64,000 nucleotides of DNA from Phialophora verrucosa (taxonomy: Eukaryota > Ascomycota > Eurotiomycetes > Chaetothyriales > Herpotrichiellaceae), in assembly GCA_002099365.1 (NCBI GenBank), contig MSED01000005.1, positions 1-64,000 on the forward strand, read 5' to 3'. The notes under the pieces are model-generated. The model was not told where the DNA came from and did not search any database. It saw only the letters and a list, made by a program, of their open reading frames with translations. This document shows positions 10,272 through 20,691 of the stretch, piece after piece. The translations under genes and the position numbers were made by a program. The stretch's first letter is position 1. The number at the start of each line of letters is the position of its first letter.

Positions 10272-11793
10272 ATGTCCACCATGACTCCAGTCGTCCAGCG
10301 GAAGCCAATGGCGTACGAGTTGAAGCTCACTGAAACGTACGGTGTTCGTCCCCTGTTCGGTTTTGAAGCTCGCGAGATTGTCGGGCTCTGTCCTCAAACC
10401 TACACTTCCATCTCGAGCTCAGTGGCGCGGCGAGGCCTGTTGGCCACGCCGCGGCCACGTGAGCTCGTTGTGGTCGGCCATGCATCAAACGAAGACTGGG
10501 TAAGTCCCCGGTACACGGTACAGAGAGGTCACTGACATATACCTTCAGATCCGAATGTTGAACCTCAAGCCCAAGTTTGTTGCTCCGTCCGAATCTTCAG
10601 TACCCACTGCGCTTGTCGATACCTATCTCCTGGCAATGCACACATGGGGTGATGATTATCGTGATCACCTTATGCCAGCAGGTGTGGGCTCTCTTGCAAG
10701 CCACTATCACGTCGAAGGTGTCGAGACCAAGGTCGTCGGTGGCAAGGAGACTTTCGTTGGTGCTCACGTTGCGGGCCATGACAGTTTGGTGACCGCGAAG
10801 ATCTTCCTCCATCTTGTGAGTACGTGTGTTCGATCTCATTGTAGCCTCATTGACTTTTTCCAGTTGTCCGATTCCCTCGTTGGCACCACTCACTGGCCTT
10901 CACACGAGGATATCGGTTTCCCTTGCAAAGATGCAAAGCCTTTTGATCTCGCCCGCCCGCTGCCAGTCCTTCGAAATGCAGTCTTCATTTTCCACGACAG
11001 TGAATATCGGTCCGAGCCAGGACGAAAAGAGAGGGCTGGTTTCGAAAAATGTGTCCCTGAGATTGGCATGTGTCTACTTGACCTTGACGAAGTCGCTGAT
11101 ATTCCGCCTGGGTCTGGGTTTCGGAACTGGTACGCCCACATCAAATGTCACAATGTCCACACCACCACCATCGCCTTCAACGGCAAGATTGAGCGATACC
11201 GGCCAGCGTACGGTGCGTTTCCAGGGATCATTTCGCATGCTGTGCCCGACAAGGCAGCAATGGCCTCAGTGATTGACGAGATCATCATCAACCATTGCCA
11301 AAGATCCCTCGAAAGTCCAGCAAATCCTCCTCCGGCGGCTGCGACACCTGCTCAGGCAGGCCCACCTCCTTCAATTCCAAACAGACGCGAATACCAGCTC
11401 ATACTTGCCAACATGTGTCTCGACAACATTGCCAAGGGAGAAAAGTGCCGCCATTTTGCCGAGTGCCTCGCCAACTCGAAAAACTTCATTTGTCCCGACT
11501 TCCGGCGTAACAGCTGTACACTGGCCTTCCGGCACCCTTGGACACACCACACTCACCGAAGATGCAATGCGAAGCCTGATCAAACGTGCAATCGTGAAAA
11601 CTGCTTGCGAACCTTTGACGTCTACCATGTCCTACCAAACTGTAAAGAGATGAACTTGCATGGGGATTGTGCCAGGGATGTTTGTGAAATGGGACATGAC
11701 GCCGTGAATGTGCGTTTGAAGTACTTTGAGGATCGGGTGTCGTCTGGAGAAACCAACTATAGGTTGTACGCATGCGCTCCGTCACAGAAGTAG
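10272..11793 (+). CDS. DEDDh (Gfd2/YDR514C-like) nuclease-fold protein with Cys/His fingers
   Basis: Three exons (10272-10499, 10549-10815, 10864-11793) with introns of 49 and 48 nt give a 474-residue protein. The N-terminal half carries an Exo II-like motif (VVVGHASNEDW, around residues 66-76) and an Exo III-like motif (GAHVAGHDSLVTAKIF), as in Gfd2/YDR514C-type RNase H-fold proteins. I cannot find the Exo I DxE pair, since the protein begins only about 65 residues before Exo II. It may be catalytically dead, or a first exon may be missing. The C-terminal 150 residues have clustered Cys/His, including a C-x8-C-x4-C-x3-H finger (CKEMNLHGDC ... CEMGH) and two looser ones, suggesting nucleic-acid binding. 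It contains the 25-bp dispersed element. With the broken nuclease at 489 it makes two DEDDh-like genes in the same subtelomere. Confidence 0.65.
10426..10450 (-). repeat. Dispersed 25-bp element, inverted copy
   Basis: This is the exact reverse complement of 8178-8202, inside the first exon of the DEDDh-like gene at 10272. Here the bases are read as RRGLLATP, a different frame from the RPVGH reading at the other two sites. Confidence 0.85.
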
Positions 11794-12170
11794 GCATGTA
11801 AAACAATACCATCTCCATTCAACAGTCCATCTAAACGTGTACAATTCTGACGAGTCAAATTTGAAGCAACGTCAGAACCCCCCCTTTTTGCCCTGTCGAG
11901 TTTGTCCAGCTTGTCGATCATCTGGTAGGATTGGCAAGATGGCCCCACGATACGAAACTGTGGATGCAACTTGATTGAATTGCGATTCTACCAGACGACA
12001 CATAAAGATGTTGACTATTTCTCAAGTACTTGCCCAGGGAATAGTAGACCCTGAAATTTCTTGCAATATTAACGTCGTAACAAAGACGCAGAAAGCTTGA
12101 ACTCAAGGCAAATCACGCAGCGATACCCCCATCGAAACAGAAATCCAAATCTCCCCAAGCATCACCTACA
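11794..12170. other. Intergenic, 377 bp
   Basis: This joins the 3' end of the nuclease-fold gene to the 5' side of the haloperoxidase-like gene. A C-then-T run at about 11879-11888 and a C/A-rich leader just before the ATG at 12171 are visible. No gene is seen. Confidence 0.6.
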
Positions 12171-13058
12171 ATGCCCTACATCACCACCACAGATGGCACC
12201 GAAATCTACTACAAGGACTGGGGAAACAAAACAGCAAAGACCACCACCTTCAGTCATGGGTGGCCACTGAGCTCGGACGACTGGGATAATCAGATGTTCT
12301 TCTTGGCGAGCAAAGGGTACCGTGTGATCGCACATGATCGCCGTGGCCACGGGCGCTCCTCTCAGCCCTGGGAAGGAAACGATAAGGATACGTACGCAGA
12401 TGATCTTCACCAGCTATTCGAGAAGGTCGACCTCAAGGACGTCATGATGGTTGGCCACTCGATCGGAGGCGGCGAAGTCGCCAGGTTCCTCGGAAGACAT
12501 GGTACTAGCCGGGTTTCCAAGGCTGTTCTTGTGTCAGCGGTCACACCGGGTATCCTAAAGACGGACGCCAATCCCGATGGAGTTCCAATGGAGGTATTCG
12601 ACTCTTTCCGTGATGCCATGATCAAAGACCGATCGAAATTCTTCATCGACGTTCCGTCTAGCCCCTTTTTCGGCTTCAACCGGCCAAATGCCCAAGTGAG
12701 TCGGGGCAAGATTTGGACTTGGTGGCAGCAAGGGATGCAATGTGGATTCAAGGCGGCGTATGACTGCGTCAAAGCATTCTCAGAAACTGATACCAGCGAA
12801 GATCTACGCAATGCGGACAACCCAATTCTGGTAGGTGACTGTAAGCTTCCGACTGTTCATCAGTCCACTAATCCCAGGTCACACCAGGTGCTCCACGGAA
12901 TCGACGACCAAGTGGTTCCCATTGATGCGAGCGGGCGAAGGGCCGTGAAGCTCTGCAAGAAGAGCACCATCAAAGAATTCCCGGGCGCTCCCCACGCACT
13001 GCCGACCATTTGCATTGACGAGGTTAATCAAGAGTTGTTGAAGTGCTTGAAGTCCTAG
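12171..13058 (+). CDS. Alpha/beta hydrolase, cofactor-free chloroperoxidase-like
   Basis: Two exons (12171-12830, 12888-13058) around a 57-nt intron encode 275 residues, the normal length for non-haem chloroperoxidase/esterase proteins. The intron is a multiple of three, so the frame also reads through it, but splicing restores the family segment NPILVLHGIDDQVVPID. The catalytic triad is visible: Ser97 in GHSIGG, Asp227 in HGIDDQ and His256 in GAPHALP. The oxyanion-side HGWPLSSDDW motif is near residue 29. Family members are hydrolases acting on small esters or lactones and can show perhydrolase or haloperoxidase activity in vitro; the natural substrate is not deducible. There is no signal peptide, so it is probably cytosolic. 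It lies tail to tail with the quinone oxidoreductase gene. Confidence 0.88.
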   Translation: MPYITTTDGTEIYYKDWGNKTAKTTTFSHGWPLSSDDWDNQMFFLASKGYRVIAHDRRGHGRSSQPWEGNDKDTYADDLHQLFEKVDLKDVMMVGHSIGGGEVARFLGRHGTSRVSKAVLVSAVTPGILKTDANPDGVPMEVFDSFRDAMIKDRSKFFIDVPSSPFFGFNRPNAQVSRGKIWTWWQQGMQCGFKAAYDCVKAFSETDTSEDLRNADNPILVGDCKLPTVHQSTNPRSHQVLHGIDDQVVPIDASGRRAVKLCKKSTIKEFPGAPHALPTICIDEVNQELLKCLKS

Positions 13059-13165
13059 GTCCGTGGTCCAGAAGTCGTCATTGGGAGGACAGACCTCAGT
13101 GTTTCTTCGTCAGAGTACACACCTCTTGCTCTATAGAGAATGCCAAAACTTCGTGCAATGAGTAT

Positions 13166-14525
13166 TCAAGTCTGCACAACCTCAATGACCGTCTTTCCAA
13201 TCCCCCCTTTGCCCTTATACACAACTTCACACGCTTCCCGAACTTGCTCGATATCCTGCAGTGGCACTCTGGATCCAATTACCGGAACCACTTTGCCCTG
13301 CTCGACGTGGTTACTCAAAGTCTCCAGATCTTCACCATTGGGCTCAAGGAAGAAGTACTCGTATTCGACACGCCACCGTCTCGCACGAGCTCTTCGAATG
13401 AAGTCGGCAATATTGAGACCGATGCGAGCGAGCCGGGGCAGTTGTGGCTTATCTGGCCGCCGCATCAGAGGCGAGTTCTGGAGAACATCGCCGGACGGCA
13501 TCGTTGCTATTGAGGCAATGAAGCTGGTTGAAGGTGTCATGAGGGATAGAAAGCGCATCGACTCTCCCGTGGTGTCGAGGAGAAAGTCGACGGAGCCAGG
13601 AGGAATAACTTTCATGGTGTCATCTTTCGTATAGTCAATCACTGTGGGACCAGGTCAGCGCGATCCACTCGATCAGACAGATCCGTCATTATTTCAAACG
13701 TGCCTTGGTCGACGACGCCTCTGCCGAGTAGTTCTGGTACTCTGGATACTTTGGTGGTGGACACTGTCGTTATGACTTTACCGGCGTGGAAGACATTCTT
13801 GGCCAGCTGACATGCATAGGCGCCGGTGCCGCTTACTAGACAACGGAGTCGCGTCAACTATGTTCTGCAAGAGTTCTGGAATACAGTAATAAGGGAGGGC
13901 GGTTTTCACTCACACCCCGCCGGGATCAACACAGTCTTCCCTTCTAACGACCCCTTGTACCTGCGGAGTGCTTGTAGAGCCGTAACAGCAGCCAACGGTA
14001 ACGACGCCGCGTCTCCAAAGGAAAGTGACTTGGGCTCACGAGCGACGTGGAACTCGGCGCATTTCGCATACTCGCTCCAGGCACCTAGGGAGGCACAACA
14101 ACATTAGACATCGATATCTTTTTGGATACAGGAGGGACCTGATAGGGAGACTGTTTTGTTACCTCGACTAACCTCTGGCAGTCTCGTATACACTTCATCT
14201 CCGATATGGATCCTCGTCACTGCAGTCCCAGTGTCTGTGACGACGCCGGAACAATCATATCCAATCTTGTATGGGAATCTGTTTGTTCGTATCATTAGCC
14301 CATTGATCGATTCAAGGGATGCCCTGTGGAAACTCGCTCATCTTTCACCGCCAGTTTGAGCACCCCAGCTGCCTTTCTCACATCAATAGGGTTGACGCTG
14401 GCAGCGTGAACTCGAATCACCACATCCGTTGGCTCGGTCACTGTAGGCACCGGAAGTTGGGACAGTTGGTAACCCCGAGGATCAGTGAAGGCCGGAGCGA
14501 TCACGCATATCATTGAAGATGCCAT
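13166..14525 (-). CDS. Zinc-independent MDR quinone/enoyl reductase
   Basis: Five exons in coding order (14338-14525, 14163-14278, 13914-14084, 13704-13835, 13166-13641) encode 360 residues. Family landmarks fall in order: HAASVNPIDVR near residue 40, GYDCSGVV, the linker DAASLPLAAVTALQAL, the NADPH-binding AGLSGTGAYACQLAKN, DQVIDYTKDD, and a C-terminal GKGGIGKTVIEV typical of zeta-crystallin-like reductases. Several of these segments appear only after splicing. Two introns (14279-14337 and 13642-13703) need GC donors (GCGAGT and GCACGT) to keep the frame; the other two are GT-AG. Likely role: NADPH-dependent reduction of quinones or alpha,beta-unsaturated carbonyls in the cytosol. An upstream GTG at 14543 is in frame, but the ATG at 14525 is preferred. 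Confidence 0.85.
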
Positions 14526-15169
14526 TTGATTCCTGCTGAACACTTGGCGATGTTATCTTACATGGAGAGAAGGACCGAGGGTTCAGCAACAGACATATCG
14601 CCTCAAGCACGCAAGCCTAATGCATTGGCCAAAGTTCGGAGCAATAATCTTTCAGTCTGAGTGGATGTCTTGAGGTAAACTTTGACTTTCGTGCATGGCT
14701 GTGACGAATCACCCCAGGCTGGAATTGAGCAGAGGCTCATAGCTGCGGTAAAGCTGAGGAAAAGCTCCGATCTACCGTCGTCAGAGGCGTTTTAGAGCTG
14801 GATCGGCAAAAGCAAGGGCCAGGGACAAACGCCACAGGCAGATCTTCATTAATCCACACACCCACATCGAGGGGAGATAATTGTTCAGCAACATTCGAGG
14901 AAGCTTTATATCCTAGGTCAGAGGGAATGTTAGAATTCAGTACAATGATAGACAAGTTACCTTCAGGTTGCGGAGTTCGAGATGGAATAATCACAAAAGG
15001 ACGTGGTAGAGAACTTTGAAGCTGTTTTGTAAGATGTTTACTATCGGCTTCAGGCAACCAATGAGCGTGTAGACACTAACATCTCTCCCTCCTTCTCACC
15101 TCTATACATAATGCAGGATTCTGGCAGTCGGGAAATGCTCGTGTTGAAGCGTGATGAGTGTCGGGGCTG
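14526..15169. other. Intergenic, 644 bp
   Basis: This is the promoter side of the reductase gene followed by sequence running into duplicated block B. A 106-codon minus-strand frame at 14737-15057 has no ATG start and no recognisable domain, so I do not call it. Confidence 0.5.
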
Positions 15170-16110
15170 GTGTCTTCTTCCGGAGTGTGATTTAGCCGAT
15201 TCCACTGCGGACGTTTCAAAGCCAAGGTTCTAGCAAGTGAACGAACGGAGTCTCCTTACCATTACGGCGCTTGGGTTCGGGAAAGTCAATAAGACGAATG
15301 TCTTCGCCCATCCCATGTTCCTCACTGCGATGTAGCTGATCGAATTACGAGCATTGCGATTGTGACTTGTGTTCTGGTAAGTGACTGAGTGGATTCTCCT
15401 GACCGATCCCATATTCCCGATTGCTTCCATTGACGAGCCCCGAGTCCATACTCGATACCGTTAGACGACCCCATCCTCTTACCCCGTTTCACCACTGCTA
15501 GTCTTGGATGCCTTTGTTCCAGGTCCACATAAGGGGCATTAGCTTACTTAAGGTACGGGCGAAGATAGATGTCGTGAATAATCTTAGACAACATGCTCAT
15601 ATCAAGGAGTGATGTAAGTCGTTGCCGGTCATGGTGAGACAAGCCGAAGCATGTATGATTATGTCGTGGCAGTGGGCATATGTTGATCAGCTCGTTGTAC
15701 CTCGTACACAGCAGCTGCTGGTGGCTGTGCACGTGGCGGACTCGCGGCGCAGTGCCCAGTGCATAGAGTTGTTGAATCAGGAGCCGATACTAGGCAACAG
15801 CGCCTGCGGAGGCGGTTATACCTAACAGTCAGCCTCGCACAGCTTTGGGCTGGTAAAGAGGCATTGGCGTGAAGGTCATATGGCAAGAGGGTCTCCTGGC
15901 GAAGATAAGGCATAGCATATTCATGAAGCCCATCATAGTGCAACACGAAGCATCGACATTCGAGAGTATACTCCCTGTCAGAGCGCTCCAAGTTGACAAC
16001 GAGCGTTAGAGCAGGTTGTAGTTGTAGTACTCCGTACACTCCAAGTAGCCATTCAAGACACGTACAGAAGGAACCATTGTAGACTGTGCGCTCTTCTTTC
16101 AACATTCCAC
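15170..16110. repeat. Subtelomeric duplicated block, copy B (decayed)
   Basis: This is the diverged counterpart of 6801-7910, in the same orientation. The minus-strand frame corresponding to the Cys/His protein of copy A survives in part (YNGSF, VLQLQPALTL, CRCF). The second Cys/His cluster is no longer recognisable and the frame continues into unrelated sequence, so it looks like a gene remnant. Copy B lacks the 20-bp triplet of copy A. It sits 59 bp downstream (3') of the copper amine oxidase stop codon. Confidence 0.7.
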
Positions 16111-16168
16111 CTCTCACCCAGCTACAGATGTTCCACCTATCATAACATGTCCTCCTCCGCTCTGCTGA

Positions 16169-18276
16169 TCAATTGCAACAAGTAGGACTGCCATTAAACG
16201 TACCACTGGTCAACATAGAAGTCTTATTTCTTGTTGACGGTACGTCGATTGCAGGATTCTCCGTGAAGAAATCGGTTGGCTTAATGTGTAGCTGATGGAT
16301 TTCAACTGGCCTGTCACATTGTTAGATAGGATCACCACGTCAATCAACCACCAACACTTACATGACGGGCCAATCTTCAACTCTGGGGTTATGCGTCAGT
16401 CCAAACACATTCCATACCACGACATCCTCATCTTCAACCACTTCATCACGTTTCACGGCATCGGCAACACCACCAATCTCGTTCTGGCTTTGAAGGGTGT
16501 ATCTGCCGCCGGCGTAAAGCTCTCCATCAAGATGCTTGGTCACCCAAACATGATGCTGTGCAAACAATGCTCGTTTGGATTGAACAGACTCCGGATCGGC
16601 GAGCAAGAGCTGTGTTGCTGCGGGGGTGAATTTATACCCGACTGGCTTCTGACTGATCGGGTTCAATTTAGTCTTGTTGATTATCTTGATGACTCGATTG
16701 TGCTGAGGAGCAGCATCGAGACACTGACTCCTTTCAATAACTTTCTGCCGGACTTCATAGTAGTTCCCTTGTGGGTTGGTCTGCTTGTCGACAGGAGCGC
16801 GGTGAGACTCTTCCGCTAGCACCGTGTTCTTGTACCCGTCGATTGCAGGATCAATCCGAACACAGAAGATATGCTGGTGATTCTGTGCCAATGCACCAGG
16901 TGAGACAACGTTTCCATACAGACTAGTCTTGCCCGGGTCGATATTGACGACGGAGACAATACCTGTTGCGCGCGTTTCCACTGTGATTCCGCCAGCTTGG
17001 TCGAACTTGTACGCAAAGATGTACTCGTAGTTGGCCAAAGTGATGATGAACTGAACCACGAGCTCTCTGGACCGTGTCACGACAGCGCGCCCGGTCCGCC
17101 AATTGGTATGCTTCCAGCCAATGCCATTGTCCTGCTCATGAAGACAGACAACGTTCGGCGCAGGCTTTGCAGTTCCATCAGGCCCGGTGACGACGCCGTC
17201 AAAGTACTTGATCACTCCGAGGCAGTCACAGCCAAGAGAGAGGTTATTCGCACAGTTGCCTGCTCCGCCGTCACCAAAGTCGAAGGCTTGTTTCCGAGGA
17301 AACGGAGGACGTGGGTCGGCATAGGGTACGGTCATCTCACTGATACTCAAGCGATAGATGACACTCCTTCCGCCGAAATGGACGTCGTGAATGACTGCGC
17401 CTTCTCGAGGGTTAAAGCTGACACGAAATCTCCAATTCTGCCATTCAACAAGACCACCATCGACAGAAAACGAAGGACCCTCGGGTTGCAAAACATTGAG
17501 CGGTTTCAGCGTCGTTCTTGGCCCGTTCTTCAGCAGCTCCGGCACGTATTCAGCAGAAGTGCAATGGTCGATGATCTTCTTAGAGGCTGTTTTCGAATCC
17601 AGTGCATCGTCTTTCCCCCCAGTCGCAAGTCGGTCAATCCGGATGATTTGTTGTTTGTGGGCATCCATGATGGGTATAAATGGCAGAGGGAAAGCGTAAA
17701 AGTTCGCGTCGGGATTGCCGGATCTTGTGTCTCGTGCAAAACAAAGGCCTTGAAAGTAACGTCGGTTCTCGTCATCTGGAGACAAGCCGCCATACGGCCA
17801 AGGCTCAACAAGGACGTCAAACCCCTCCGGAAGCTCAAACTCTGCACATACATCCTTGAACATTTGGGACTTTGTACAAACCTCGACGAGTGTGTCAAAT
17901 TCGGACCTGTTACGGTCGTCAGCGGCCTCCACACCCTGTAGACGGGTACTCACAACGTCAAGCTCGCATGTTGTGACTTGTCAACCACTGTATGCGACTC
18001 TCGTTTCTTTGCGTTCAAGTCGACGATGGCTTCATGGAACTCGGGGACTCGGTCGGAGCCTATCACATCATACTGTACGAGCGCTCGCCTAGGTGGGGGC
18101 GGAACATTCTCGCCACTGTGCTCCGCTGTTAGGAATTCTATGAGCTGCTGCTTTGGAGGTTCCTCCAAGTAGGTCTCGCGAAAGCTCAAGACAACATCAG
18201 GGTGGAGGCTGACGATGAGGTCGCGAGCACTGTTTGTTTCTTCGGCTGAAAGGATATCCAGAGGGTGAGGTGCCAT
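16169..18276 (-). CDS. Copper amine oxidase (primary-amine oxidase, TPQ-dependent)
   Basis: Three exons in coding order (17954-18276, 16362-17906, 16169-16310) encode 669 residues, the usual length for fungal peroxisomal or cytosolic copper amine oxidases. The topaquinone precursor Tyr401 lies in LANYEYIFAY. The catalytic base is Asp317 in AFDFGDGGAG, and the copper ligands are His451 and His453 in NHQHIF and His613 in LTHNP. The enzyme converts primary amines, oxygen and water to aldehyde, ammonia and hydrogen peroxide. The start ATG at 18276 gives the standard MAPHPLDILS N-terminus; longer in-frame starts were rejected. Both introns are short (47 and 51 nt), and the last exon supplies the HQLHIKPTDFF tail. 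With the nearby amidase and carriers it suggests amine-nitrogen use. Confidence 0.95.
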
Positions 18277-20691
18277 TTTCGATGAAGAGAAAGTTGGTGG
18301 GAAAGTGTTCAAGGCACGGACGGGGTCAGGAGCGACGTGCATCGACACAGGCTTTATAGTTTGAAGCAACGCACCCGTGTCATTCTGTCAAACTCTCTCC
18401 CAGTGTTGCAAGTTGCCAGCGGAATCGAGTTACTAAGCTGACGAACACATACCTGTCTCTGTATCATGGAGCTCCGGCAAGGCGCGGCTAAAGCAGTGAT
18501 ATGCTTGAGTTTTGTTCAAGACGGACATGGGGGACTTCGGCGCGTTCGGCTACGAATTCCTAATGCGCGGTGGTTGCACATCACTATCTTGGCGGAATCG
18601 AGGTTGTCCCCGAGGATTGGCTCTCGTCGAAGTCTCGAATTTAAACGGATCGGGAGATGCATGGCGTAACAATCGCCGCCGTCCAGGAGCAATACATCAA
18701 AATGGGAGTCATGGAAAGTGAGGGCGGGAAGCTTCCAGCACGCGCAAAACCAATTGACTGGCTGGGGAAAAACTTCGCTAGATATGCGGAATCTGTCTCC
18801 GCACTTGCCCGATCGATATTCGTTCATCTCAATTCTCCCTCCACTGTGAAGGATCACATCGTTTGTTCCAAAGCTCTGTCTCTCAGACCATACAATGAGA
18901 TGATTTGGCTTGCTAAAATCAAGTGGGATCCTCACAGGCGTACCCGGATGCACACTTGCAGTTAATTTGTTGGAGCATGAGACCACCGACCACAAGTTTA
19001 TCCTTGGTTACGCTATGACAGAGTCACAACTGATATCGAGCATGGGGACGAGAAGCAGATACCGGGTATGTACCTAACACTTCACTATCCCACCAGCAGG
19101 CGTTCGCCACACGATGAGCCACTACCTGCAGCCCTTGATCGCAAGCAGGGATGGTAGCGTCGATTTTCAATGCCAGGGCGGCCGCTCGGCCGCCTCTGTC
19201 TGTAGAAGTCGTCTACGAGAGTTCAGCTGCTGTAAGCGGCGGACGCGCGCCGTGCGCAGCTTACTGTTGTCCTTGCTTCGCTCGGTTCAGTCACTCCAAC
19301 ATATGCCACTTTATCCATCAACCGTTCCCTCGACCGCACCTACCGCAAGGGCAAGAGATGACTGCAACTCCCTGATACTGACCCTCCCGGCCATTCCAGT
19401 TCTGTCGGTGACTGCCTCACCTAACTCGCTTAATCTTCCAGATCGTAAATGGCACCCATGGTATTTTAGCTCTCGCATTGATCCCTCTCGATCGGCCTCA
19501 TGGCGATAAGTTCGCGTCAACTGGATTTTGCCCTTGGGGAAGTTTGCATTGACGTTTTCGGATCCTGGCCGTGGCCAACAGAGTCCGAAGTAACGATCAC
19601 CATCTCCAATAGCTTCAACAAGCTCCTCGTTCGTTGGAATTGCGGCGGAAAGGATGCAAGGGAAGGATAGACTGGAAATGCTCTGACGACAGCTTCCTTG
19701 CCGTCGCGATGTGTGATATTTTGGACGCCCCTAAGGTGCAATCGGCAATGGCATGTTGTGATTCGTACCAAACAGAATCGACGCTCATATTGAGGCAAGT
19801 CGCGTTAATAGCACGGAAGACCACAGCGAAGTCGCTTGGGGGTCGACAGGTTTGCTTCGCAAGAGCGTGATGCACTTGCTTTTTTAGCCAACACTGAAGA
19901 CCCTGGTGACTCAGAACTATGAAAAGCAACCGTCAGAATAAGCACACCGACATTCGCGAGGTTGGAGGCGAAGGTTATATGAGAACCGAAGTGGGAAAAG
20001 TGGATTCCGCCGTGGGCCACGACCGGCTCCAGCTCAATACAGCTGCAAAAGGCCAGCGGAAGCCACTTCATGAAGCTGTGTTTATTAATATCGGAAACTA
20101 CATCGGTGGGAGCTTCGGTGCAACCATGGAACAATCCAGGATGAAGAGTTGAATGGCCCGGAATATGGACAAGATTTGCTGGCGATCTCAGTAATCCTGG
20201 AATGCTGGAAATACAAGCAGGGGAACATCTGCTTTGACTCCATGTCTCTCAAGGACCAAGGGCAAGGTAACAGGAGGTTACGTCAGGCCTTGGAGCGCAA
20301 GTAGAAGTGCTCCTCTCACATCTCTATCGTACCAGTGATTCATCACTGGTCTTTTGGAACATTCTCTCCGATAGTCTCTTTGCTGCTGGCGGGAAGATCA
20401 ATAATTCTAAAGTCGTTAGCGTGTCGCTGATACTACCCAGGCTGAGCGATGTAGCATTCACACTTTGGCACAGTGACTGCATTCCTCTCTGCCCGGCCAA
20501 GACCAACGGTCCAACGATATATTACAAATGGTCTTTCGTAGAACTTATGCCCCTGAATCAATAGCTGACGTCCACAACCAGCATCTTCTCCTTAAATTTC
20601 AAAACTATTCCTTATCGCGGGGTCTCTCGCGACATCGACTGTATGTTGCAGCTGTACTGGTAACCTACCGAGGAGTTACAAGGTACAATCC
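18277..20691. other. 2.4 kb without a confident gene; possible gene remnants
   Basis: The left part is the upstream region of the amine oxidase gene. No frame shows a full domain or a splice-consistent model. Around 19805-20134 on the minus strand, short hydrophobic stretches with an APTDVVSDI-like segment are vaguely reminiscent of an MFS transporter middle region, but the match is too weak to call. It could be a decayed gene. Confidence 0.35.

Noticed and set aside
14737..15057. 106-codon minus-strand frame
   Set aside because: Begins at TTG with no ATG, has no domain, and lies in an intergenic spacer.
16997..17941. 314-codon plus-strand frame
   Set aside because: Antisense shadow of the copper amine oxidase gene, whose frame carries all active-site motifs.
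19805..20134. Possible decayed MFS fragment (APTDVVSDI-like segment)
   Set aside because: Only a few scattered residues resemble transporter motifs; too weak to call even a pseudogene.
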